From Hyphomicrobium sp. (GTDB lineage: Bacteria; Pseudomonadota; Alphaproteobacteria; Rhizobiales; Hyphomicrobiaceae), in assembly GCA_025351425.1 (NCBI GenBank), contig JANXVY010000023.1, positions 1 to 51,616 on the forward strand: a stretch of DNA of 51,616 nucleotides, read 5' to 3'. Positions 44,810-51,616 of the stretch are shown here, in pieces (within the stretch, counting starts at the first letter, position 1; the number at the start of each line of letters is the position of its first letter). The position numbers were made by a program, and so were the translations under genes. The notes under the pieces were generated by a model. The model was not told the DNA's origin. It worked only from the letters and a program-made list of their open reading frames with translations, and searched no databases.

Positions 44810-46045
44810 ATGGCCATCATCGCGAGCGCAAACGGACCAGCGCCCCCAAGCCCTAGTCCAGTGAGCCCTAGTCCAGTGAGCCCTAGCTCTGCAGCGCCGG
44901 GCAATGCGGGCCATTTGAAACTCGCCCCGCTTGCGGACCTGATTGCAGTGCGTGTGGCGGCCGGCGGTGCGACGCGCGCCGAACTGGTCCGCGATCTGCG
45001 CCCGATCACGCATCCCGACCTCGCGCCCGCACTCTGGCGCGCGCGCGCCGACGCAGCCGTTGCAGAGCTGATCGCGTTGGGCCTTGTGGTCGAGGTTCGC
45101 ACCCGGCTGAAAGCAACGGAATTGGGCCTTGGTCATGCAGCCGCAGCCCTCGGCGTCGAACCGGACGGGCTTTCGACCTGGGCGGACGTGCGCGGCGCCG
45201 CGCTTGTGGCGCGCGCGCTCGGATTGCCAGCCGGGGATCGGGGGGTGATCAAGGCGCTCGCCAATCCCGACAGCCTGCGCATCCTGATCGTGCAATGCGC
45301 CTTCGGGCTGGGGGAGGCGAAAGCCCAAGGCGAAGCCGGTCAACGGATCATGTCGCTTTCGAAGTTGCGGGCAGCACTCGCTGTGCGCGCGCTGGAGCGC
45401 GCCTTCGGCAATCAAATCAAGAGCGGCTTGGGCTCGGGCAGCGGCCTGGGTCCAAAGCCGAGCCGTCTGCTTGCCGCCCAGCTGAGCAAGACCCCACGCG
45501 ATTACGGCTCCGACGGCCGCCTGATCGCAGCGCTCGCCGCCGAACACGTGGGCGCAGCCAATGCCGAAACCGAGACGCTCAAGATTGCGCTCCTGAAACG
45601 CGCGTTCAAGGAGCGCTGCGAAGCGCAAACAACGCCGAAGCCTGTGGCCGCTAAGACTCACACGGCGAGCCCGGCGCCTGTCCCGCCTAAAGCCGTCGCC
45701 AATGACCGGGGCGTGGCCGGCCAGCGCCCGCTGCCCTCGGCACGGCCCGATCTGCCCGGTTTCATAAAGGCGGTGCAAGCGGCCGCAAACCTCCGCGCCG
45801 AGGGCTGGCCCGGCAACCGCAAGGCGTTCATTTCACACGTCTGGCAGGAGATTAAAGCGGCGCACCCCGCCTGGGCGCTGTCCGAGATCGAGTTCAAGGG
45901 CATGTTGGCGGAAGCGCACCGGCTGGGAGGATTAATCCTCGCGAACGCGGACTTAAAAGACAAGAAACACATCCAGGAGTTTGAAAACTCCGCGATTCAG
46001 TACAAGAACACGGTCTGGCATTTTGTGCGCGTGGAAGAACCTTGA
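44810..46045 (+). CDS. Unrecognised two-domain protein, predicted winged helices at both ends
   Basis: 411 residues, ATG at 44810 with GAGGAG upstream. A proline/serine stretch at 12-28 (two copies of SPVSP) precedes an apparent winged-helix domain at about 38-105 (ATRAELVRDL then AVAELIALGLVVEVRT). A helical middle at 125-270 (RGAALVARALGLPAGDRG, LSKLRAALAVRALERAFG) leads to a disordered linker (275-310). The C-terminal domain, 313-411, again looks winged-helix: FIKAVQAAANLRAEGW, GNRKAFISHVWQEIK, FKGMLAEAHRLGGLILAN and a final strand TVWHFVRVEE. The gene is 58 bases before the dual-ATPase gene in the same direction; together they look like one functional unit, this one as DNA- or partner-binding adaptor. 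No family is recognised. Confidence 0.8.
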   Translation: MAIIASANGPAPPSPSPVSPSPVSPSSAAPGNAGHLKLAPLADLIAVRVAAGGATRAELVRDLRPITHPDLAPALWRARADAAVAELIALGLVVEVRTRLKATELGLGHAAAALGVEPDGLSTWADVRGAALVARALGLPAGDRGVIKALANPDSLRILIVQCAFGLGEAKAQGEAGQRIMSLSKLRAALAVRALERAFGNQIKSGLGSGSGLGPKPSRLLAAQLSKTPRDYGSDGRLIAALAAEHVGAANAETETLKIALLKRAFKERCEAQTTPKPVAAKTHTASPAPVPPKAVANDRGVAGQRPLPSARPDLPGFIKAVQAAANLRAEGWPGNRKAFISHVWQEIKAAHPAWALSEIEFKGMLAEAHRLGGLILANADLKDKKHIQEFENSAIQYKNTVWHFVRVEEP

Positions 46046-46103
46046 AGATCTGCAGGTAGACGCTCGCCTGGAGTAACGAATCGGCGCTCATCGGCCGGGA
46101 GAC

Positions 46104-49100
46104 GTGATTTTGACCGCAACACATGGCGCACAGGCCCCAGCCGGCGAAGGCTTGTCGCAAGCCTTCGAACACTCGATCACCTGGGAAGACGATATCTGGC
46201 GGGCCGACCCCGTGGACGTCGACGCCGTGCACGCCAAGGCGCGCCGCAAGTTCACCGATCTTTTGAACACGATCACGGCCGAGCCGCTCAAGGGAGCAAA
46301 ATTCTCCAAGTCGGCCCCTGCGGCCGCTCAGGCCCGCATGCTGCTGTTTCACGGCCAGTCCGGCGCAGGCAAGACGCACCTGATCCGCGCGCTGCGCACC
46401 GGCAGCCATCGCTCGGAGAAGGCTTACTTCGGCTACGCGCAGATGACGCCCGATGTGGCAAACTACGCCGACTATTATTTGCGCCGCCTCGTGCACTCGC
46501 TGGAAAAGCCCTACAGCCCCGATGAACCCGCCGAAAGCGGCCTCGCCCGGCTAACCAACAAGCTTGTCTCCGATAGCATGGCCCTGAAGCCAGCGGACGT
46601 GACGGCCCTGCGCGAAGCAGCCCTCGACGAAGACGCTCTCGCCCATCTGATCCTGCGTCTGGCCGACGAGATCGTCTGCGCGCCAAAGTTCGCCGGGCAG
46701 GAACTCGACATCAATATCGTGCGCGCGCTGCTCTATCTGCAGCGCGCCGACCCCCGCATCGACCAGCGCATCCGCCAGTATCTCCATGGCCGCCAGCTGA
46801 CGCCGTTGGCGCATCAGGCCGTGGGTGCTCTCGACCCCAACACGGGCGAGGACCGCTCGTTCGAGATCATCACCGCGCTCGGCCAGCTCATGTGGACCGT
46901 GGACCGTGCAGCACTCGTGTTCTGCATCGACCAGGTCGAAGACCTGCGCTTTTTCGACGACGCCGAGGAACGCTTCCAGCGTGCGGTGCGCGACCTGATC
47001 CAGATCACCAACCGTGTGACGACCTCGATCGTCATCATCTCGGTGCTGGAGGATTTCTACGGCCAGGTCCGCTCCGTGCTGGCGCAGTCCTACGTCGACC
47101 GGATCGAGAAGGCGGGCCCCGTAGCCCTCCTCGAAAGCCGCACGCCCGAAGAGGCGCGGCTCATCATTTCCAAGCGCCTGGAGCATGAAGCCGCAACCAA
47201 CGCCGATGGCGCCAGCTACGCCGACCCCTCGGCCTTTTTCGAGCCCCAGTTCTTCGAGGAATTCGGCGGGCTCTCGACGCGCCGCCTGCTGGAGCACGCG
47301 CAGATGCGCCTGCGCTCCAAGACGAGCGGCGAGACGGATGAAGAGCCCGCAGCCGAGCTGCCTTCGTGGATGAGCCAGCTCGGCAATACGCTGGCGAGCG
47401 CGCTGGGCTTCCCCGGCAGCCCCGCCGAGGAGGATCGCCCCACAGCCGATTACCGCGAGCACTGGGACCGGTTCCAGTCGGCGTTCGAAGGCGAGATGTC
47501 GTCGAACGACGGCGACCTGATGGACATGCTGACGGGGGCGTTGAAGCTCGCGCGCGCGGAATGGGGTTCAGCCTTCGAGGTGAAGATCAAGCCGTTGGAG
47601 CTGGGCGACCAGCTGCCGGCGTTCGATCTTGCGATCACCCACGCAAACGGCCTCTCGAGCGATACCCGCATCTTCCTGTGCAACAAGCCGACCCAGGGCG
47701 GCGGCTTGAAGCGCCAGCTCGACAAGGTGCTGGGCGCGATGGGTGGCAAAAGCAGCATCATGCTGCGCGCGTCCGATTTCCCTCCCCAGGGCAAGAGCCA
47801 GACCGGCCAGGCGATGGGCAAGTTCAAGACCGCCGGCGGCCGCCAGACCATGGTGCCGATTTCGGAATGGGAGCGCATCCAGGCGGTCTGCCAGTTCCAC
47901 ATCGACCACCGTCACGATCCAGGCTTTGCGTCCTGGTTCGAGAGCGCGAAGCTGTTGTCGAACGTGCACGCGGTCAGCCGCATCCTGCGCCTGGAAACCC
48001 TGGTCCGGCCCTCGACTACGCTCGCCCAGATGGCCGAACGCACGGGCGGCCCCCCGCTGGCGATCGACGGCGATGCGCTGGCGGAAGGCGGCCTGACCGG
48101 TCTGCCCCCGATGGATGCGGGCGTAGGGCCGGCCTTCCTGCCCGCCAACGACGATGACCTGCCGATTTCGGTTCTGCTCGACGAGCATGGCACAGACCGC
48201 TCCAGCATCGTGGCCGGCCGCGACAGCAAGGGCAAGCGCATCACGCTCAACACGTCGGTTCTGAAGCGCCACACGGCCGTGCTCGGCGGCTCTGGTTCGG
48301 GCAAGACGACGCTCGCGCTCTCAATCATCGAGCAGCTGCTTCAGCGCGGCATCCCCGCGATCCTGATCGACCGCAAGGGCGATCTCGCGAGCTACGCCAA
48401 CCCCGACGTCTGGCGCGCCAACGACAACGAGCTGACCGAACGGCGCGGCGAGCGCGAGAAGCTGGGCGACGCCATCGACGTGGCGGTCTATACCCCCGGC
48501 CGCGCATCCGGCCGGCCGATCTCGATCACGCTGCTGCCGCGCGGCATCAACGAATTGCCCGACCACGAGCAGCAGCTGCTGGCGAACCTGTCGGCGGCAG
48601 CCCTCGGCGACATGCTGCATCTGGGCAATTCGGCGACCCACCAGAAACTGTCGGGTACGCTATCGGTGGCGCTGCGCATCCTCGGCATGCGTTCGCGTGG
48701 CAACGCGGAAGTGACGCTGGGCGACCTGATCGGCCTGCTGGAGGATGAAGACCCCGACCTGACCGACCTGACGCAGCGCATGGACCCTTCAGGCCGCTTC
48801 CGCCGCGATCTCGTGGCCCAGCTCGACAGCTTGCGGCTGCGCAACGCCTCCCTGTTCGAGCCCGGCGGCGAGACGATGAACATGGAAAGCCTGCTCGGCA
48901 TCGGCCCGCACGCACGCGAAGGCCGCACGCGCCTCTCGATCGTCTACACGGGCTTCCTGGGCGACAACGAGAACATCCTGTTCTGGGTCTCGCAGTTCCT
49001 CTCAGAAGCACTGCGCTTCTGCCAGCGCAACCCCAACGACGAACTGCAGGCCGTCGTGATGTTCGACGAGGCCGACCTCTACATTCCAGCCAACGCCAAG

Positions 49101-49490
49101 CCGGCGACGGCCGAGCCGCTGCAGAGCCTGCTGAAACGCGCCCGTTCGGCCGGCCTCGGCATCATGCTGGCGACCCAGTCGCCGGGCGACCTCGACTATA
49201 AGTCGCGCGACCAGATCACCAGCTGGTTCATCGGCCGCGTCCGCGAGGATACGGCGCTGCGCAAGCTCAAAGCTGCGTTTCAGTCGGATTCGGGGCTGGA
49301 CGCGACGGCAGTCCTGCCGGGGCAGACGGTGGGCGAATTCCACCTCGTCCAGGAAGGCCTCGTGCGGGCCATGAAGGCGCAGCGGTCGTTGATCAACGCC
49401 GAGCAGGTACCCTTCGACCGCATCGAGCAATTGGCGAGCGAAACCAAGGGCCAGGACGAACGGCAGCTGCGCCTTTTCGACATGAAGTAA
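46104..49490 (+). CDS. Dual ATPase: ORC/STAND-like AAA domain fused to a HerA/FtsK-like motor
   Basis: 1128 residues, GTG start at 46104 with GGGAG upstream. The N-terminal AAA module has Walker A HGQSGAGKTHL (84-92), Walker B LVFCIDQVED (271-280), sensor-like IISVLEDFYG and a lid with DRIEKAGPVALLESRTPEEA (332-351). Residues about 485-625 form an alpha/beta region of unknown type. The C-terminal HerA/FtsK-type motor shows Walker A LGGSGSGKTTL (727-737), LIDRKGDLASY, Walker B AVVMFDEADLY (983-993) and ATQSPGDLDYKSRDQI (1023-1038) with arginines after it (IGRVRED). The ATP sites look intact in both modules. HerA motors translocate DNA, often for end resection or defence. No nuclease motif is evident in it or nearby. 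The role is unknown. Confidence 0.88.
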   Translation: MILTATHGAQAPAGEGLSQAFEHSITWEDDIWRADPVDVDAVHAKARRKFTDLLNTITAEPLKGAKFSKSAPAAAQARMLLFHGQSGAGKTHLIRALRTGSHRSEKAYFGYAQMTPDVANYADYYLRRLVHSLEKPYSPDEPAESGLARLTNKLVSDSMALKPADVTALREAALDEDALAHLILRLADEIVCAPKFAGQELDINIVRALLYLQRADPRIDQRIRQYLHGRQLTPLAHQAVGALDPNTGEDRSFEIITALGQLMWTVDRAALVFCIDQVEDLRFFDDAEERFQRAVRDLIQITNRVTTSIVIISVLEDFYGQVRSVLAQSYVDRIEKAGPVALLESRTPEEARLIISKRLEHEAATNADGASYADPSAFFEPQFFEEFGGLSTRRLLEHAQMRLRSKTSGETDEEPAAELPSWMSQLGNTLASALGFPGSPAEEDRPTADYREHWDRFQSAFEGEMSSNDGDLMDMLTGALKLARAEWGSAFEVKIKPLELGDQLPAFDLAITHANGLSSDTRIFLCNKPTQGGGLKRQLDKVLGAMGGKSSIMLRASDFPPQGKSQTGQAMGKFKTAGGRQTMVPISEWERIQAVCQFHIDHRHDPGFASWFESAKLLSNVHAVSRILRLETLVRPSTTLAQMAERTGGPPLAIDGDALAEGGLTGLPPMDAGVGPAFLPANDDDLPISVLLDEHGTDRSSIVAGRDSKGKRITLNTSVLKRHTAVLGGSGSGKTTLALSIIEQLLQRGIPAILIDRKGDLASYANPDVWRANDNELTERRGEREKLGDAIDVAVYTPGRASGRPISITLLPRGINELPDHEQQLLANLSAAALGDMLHLGNSATHQKLSGTLSVALRILGMRSRGNAEVTLGDLIGLLEDEDPDLTDLTQRMDPSGRFRRDLVAQLDSLRLRNASLFEPGGETMNMESLLGIGPHAREGRTRLSIVYTGFLGDNENILFWVSQFLSEALRFCQRNPNDELQAVVMFDEADLYIPANAKPATAEPLQSLLKRARSAGLGIMLATQSPGDLDYKSRDQITSWFIGRVREDTALRKLKAAFQSDSGLDATAVLPGQTVGEFHLVQEGLVRAMKAQRSLINAEQVPFDRIEQLASETKGQDERQLRLFDMK

Positions 49491-49738
49491 GCCAGCCGAG
49501 CGGAAACGTTGCCCCTCCTATCGCCTTGTCCGCCCGGCAAGCGGCGCCTTGCGGCCAGCCGAGGTAGCGTGGGATCGAAAGGTTTGACCGGTTTGGATCG
49601 GACCTTCCTCAAGCGGAAGAAATCAACCGCACGTATATGGCGAAACTATTTATGCAACTTGTGCAAAATCGTGGCAATTAAACAACAGCCGACGGCTCTA
49701 GCGCACTGATTCGATGGCCAGTCCGTCTACGCAATAAT

Positions 49739-49761
49739 ATTATCCACAGGCTGTGGATAAT
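49739..49761. promoter_or_regulatory. Two perfect DnaA boxes in inverted orientation
   Basis: TTATCCACA at 49740-49748 and its reverse complement TGTGGATAA at 49752-49760 both match the strict DnaA-box consensus TTATNCACA. The full dyad has 11-base perfect arms around one G. It lies 250 bases after the dual-ATPase gene in an AT-richer stretch (for example ATATATTGC near 49940). No other perfect boxes were found nearby. Confidence 0.7.
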
Positions 49762-50113
49762 CTCGCCGCGTTGCAGAGGTGGATTCAGAGGACCACGGAA
49801 TCCCGTGAAATCAAGGGGATGGTCCGTGCGCTGCCGGAAAGTATGCCGTATGCCACAGATTTTGCCAACGCCTCTCGCAACTGCGAATTCATTCGCTGGG
49901 TTCACCAAAGATTAAGGGTGTCAAGTTCAAATTTTGGATATATATTGCAAAAGTGTCGTAAAGTGCGGCGACGAGAAGTGCGGCGAAGACCAAAAGTGCG
50001 TCGATAATGTTCGAAGTTGAACGAACCGCAGGCGGCTGCGGCGCGTAAATACTCAGAGTTTCGGCCAATCCTGTTGGTCAAGAGTGCGGTTTAGTCTGCG
50101 GGGTGCAGGTGTT

Positions 50114-50209
50114 ATGGTGGCGGCAAAATCCTTCGGCATGTTGATTGCGGCGTCGTTATTGGGTCCGGCGATTGGGGTCGGATTGTTCGTAATGATGCAC
50201 GCGTTATAA
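50114..50209 (+). CDS. Possible 31-residue single-span membrane peptide
   Basis: ATG at 50114, TAA at 50207-50209. The peptide starts MVAAKSFGMLIAASLLGPA and ends with a short hydrophobic FVMMHAL; a lysine precedes an unbroken hydrophobic stretch of about 24 residues, as in many small bacterial membrane proteins. An imperfect AGGTG lies just upstream. It stands alone in the long gap before moeA. It could be a chance frame, since short hydrophobic frames are not rare, but amino-acid use and the clean start and stop are suggestive. Confidence 0.4.
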   Translation: MVAAKSFGMLIAASLLGPAIGVGLFVMMHAL

Positions 50210-50430
50210 GCTTTGATGTCTGCGTTAAGCGCAGCCTCAGGTGACCAACGTCAGGTATTCGGCCTCACCTGTGCGGCCAATCCAAAGTGTTGGCGCCAAG
50301 CTGACGCGGTTGCTTCGGAATCAGCGCTTACTTCAGAAGCCAAGAAAATCCCTTCGCGGGAAATTGAGCGCGTTGGCGTCGTCCGGCCTGAGCGCGCAAA
50401 CAAACGCGAACATCCGGCCTGACGCAGGCG

Positions 50431-50514
50431 CGACGCGAAAACGACGACGCGAAAACGACGACGCGAAAACGATGACGCGAAAACGATGACGCGAAAACGA
50501 TGACGCGAAAACGA
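50431..50514. repeat. Six-copy 14-base tandem repeat upstream of moeA
   Basis: Six contiguous copies of [C/T]GACGCGAAAACGA. The first three begin with C, the last three with T, so the array grew in at least two steps. It ends 37 bases before the moeA start, so it lies in the moeA leader or promoter region. Confidence 0.95.
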
Positions 50515-50551
50515 TCTTGCGTTTGCAGGCCCGCTGGGTCATCGGTGCGCC

Positions 50552-51616
50552 ATGACACGCAAGGATGGAACGCCCAGCGATATGGACAGCGCGGCCGCCC
50601 GCGGCGAAACGCCGGCCGGTGTCGCCCTCGGTCTGATACCAACCTTGAACGACGACTGTTTCCAGCCCGGCCAGACGCGGCTGCGCCATTCCGAGGCGAT
50701 CGCCCTCCTCAAGTCCCATATGTCTGCGGTCGTTCCGGTGGTCGAAATCGGCCTGGCGGACGCGAGCGGCCGCATCCTGGCCGAGGAGATCCGCGCGGCA
50801 GCCCCGGTGCCGGCCCACACCAACTCTGCCGTCGACGGCTACGCCTTCGCGGCGACGACGGATAGCCGCGCCCGCGGAATAACGCTGCCCGTGTCGGGCC
50901 GTGCTGCAGCCGGTCGTCCGCTACGGGAAGCGGCGGCCCAGAACGCAGCTGTCCGTATCTTCACCGGCGCGGTCCTGCCCGAAGGCCTCGACTCGGTCGT
51001 GATGCAGGAAGACGTCCAATTGGTCGGCGATAGTGCCGCCCCCGCAATCGCAATCCCTGCCGGCCTGCAGCCCGGCGCCAATGTCCGCAAGGCCGGCGAG
51101 GACGTCGCCAGCGGCAGCGTGCTGTTCGCCCGCGGCGACACGGTGCGCCCGCAGGATCTGGCCGCGCTCGCCTCTATCGGCCGCGCCCGCCTGACCTGCT
51201 ACGAGCGCCTCCGGGTCGCCATAGTCTCGACGGGCGATGAAGTGCGCTCAGCCGGTAGCGGTCCGCTCGCCCCGGGCGAAGTTTACGACGCCAACGCTCC
51301 CATGTTGGCAGCGCTCGCAGGCCTCATCGGCGCGGACGTGACACGGCTCGGCATCTGGCCGGACCGGGAGGACGAGGTGCGGGCGAGGCTGAAGCAAGCC
51401 GCAAGCGAGTTCGACGTCGTACTGACATCGGGCGGCGCGAGCCTGGGCGAAGAAGACCATATGAGCCGCGCGTTAAGCGCGCTCGGCCGGCGCCATATGT
51501 GGCAACTCGCGATCAAGCCCGGCCGCCCGATGATGTTTGGCCAGATCCGGTCAGGCGCGCACGACTGCGTGGTTGTCGGCCTGCCGGGAAACCCGGTCGC
51601 CGTGTTCGTCTGCTTT
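50552..51616 (+). CDS. moeA: Molybdopterin molybdenumtransferase MoeA, 3' end outside the window
   Basis: An open frame of 355 codons that runs off the window end. MoeA inserts molybdate into adenylylated molybdopterin. Marks seen: HSEAIALLKSH near the start, VPAHTNSAVDGYAF (the usual PxxxxSAMDGYA), GRAAAGRP, FTGAVLPEGLDSVVMQED, the MoCF-domain segment VAIVSTGDEV, TSGGASLGEEDH and KPGRPMMFG, followed by VVGLPGNPVAVF. The start could be the ATG at 50552 or the in-frame ATG at 50582; neither has a strong site. The N-terminal 30 residues are an unconserved extension. Confidence 0.95.
   Translation, partial: MTRKDGTPSDMDSAAARGETPAGVALGLIPTLNDDCFQPGQTRLRHSEAIALLKSHMSAVVPVVEIGLADASGRILAEEIRAAAPVPAHTNSAVDGYAFAATTDSRARGITLPVSGRAAAGRPLREAAAQNAAVRIFTGAVLPEGLDSVVMQEDVQLVGDSAAPAIAIPAGLQPGANVRKAGEDVASGSVLFARGDTVRPQDLAALASIGRARLTCYERLRVAIVSTGDEVRSAGSGPLAPGEVYDANAPMLAALAGLIGADVTRLGIWPDREDEVRARLKQAASEFDVVLTSGGASLGEEDHMSRALSALGRRHMWQLAIKPGRPMMFGQIRSGAHDCVVVGLPGNPVAVFVCF

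Larger units (their letters stand above)
49491..50551. other. Long region without a recognised gene before moeA
   Basis: About 1060 bases. Contents are an AT-rich part (49640-49950) with the inverted DnaA boxes, an irregular repeat of AAGTGCG near 49960-50000, a possible 31-codon membrane peptide at 50114-50209 and a six-copy 14-base tandem repeat at 50431-50514. The longer reading frames here (for example 50213-50422) lack ribosome-binding sites and run into the tandem repeat; I do not accept them. Confidence 0.5.

Noticed and set aside
50213-50422. 69-codon forward frame upstream of moeA
   Set aside because: No ribosome-binding site, composition like non-coding sequence, and it ends just before the tandem repeat.

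Overview
The window is a stretch of a GC-rich alphaproteobacterial chromosome, most likely from the order Hyphomicrobiales (Rhizobiales), possibly Hyphomicrobium- or Rhodomicrobium-like. The grounds are the gene order ubiB-ubiE / mutM / rpsT / dnaA / dnaN / recF / gyrB, the senC-regB-regA redox cluster, the two diagnostic ethylmalonyl-CoA pathway enzymes (ccr and ecm/meaA), a B12-binding radical SAM protein resembling the hopanoid C-2 methylase HpnP, and a perfect CtrA-type box. All product names come from reading protein motifs; no database search was possible, so family names are recognition calls.

Layout. 1-780 is the 3' end of an rRNA operon (23S tail, 5S, terminator). 845-7500 holds small conserved proteins, ubiquinone biosynthesis genes (ubiB, ubiE), DNA repair (mutM), a pair of related membrane proteins and rpsT with a readable promoter. 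A 957-base gene-free stretch precedes a rhodanese and the replication block dnaA-dnaN-recF-gyrB (8979-15900). 15909-18115 is a repeat-rich junction: a DUF2513 gene, intergenic palindromes, a truncated second copy of a 2-hydroxychromene-2-carboxylate isomerase gene, and a 24-base tandem array lodged inside an interspersed repeat. 18115-23336 has a YgjP-type metallopeptidase, a large unrecognised membrane protein and a class A penicillin-binding protein. 23359-26716 is a redox-control region (PII-like protein, SCO1, then divergent RegB and RegA). 26813-31340 carries a YihY protein, conserved hypotheticals and crotonyl-CoA carboxylase/reductase. A tRNA-Leu(CAA) with a clear sigma-70 promoter follows. 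31719-35851 is a reverse-strand run led by ethylmalonyl-CoA mutase, followed by three related membrane-anchored small proteins and two half-size DMT-type transporters. 36491-43656 contains the HpnP-like protein, a methyltransferase, a D,D-carboxypeptidase, a flippase-like protein and small genes.

The last part is the best candidate for something undescribed: an unrecognised two-gene unit (44810-49490) made of a predicted winged-helix protein and a 1128-residue protein that joins an ORC/STAND-like AAA ATPase to a HerA/FtsK-like motor ATPase. It is followed by about 1 kb without a recognised gene that contains two perfect inverted DnaA boxes, a possible 31-residue membrane peptide and a six-copy 14-base tandem repeat. 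The window ends inside moeA.

How the genes work together: ccr and meaA catalyse two committed steps of acetyl-CoA assimilation through the ethylmalonyl-CoA pathway. RegB/RegA with SCO1 couples respiratory redox state to gene expression. mutM, dnaA, dnaN, recF and gyrB form a replication and repair neighbourhood. Short tandem expansions recur in intergenic DNA across the window. I found no insertion sequence, integrase, prophage or CRISPR array.
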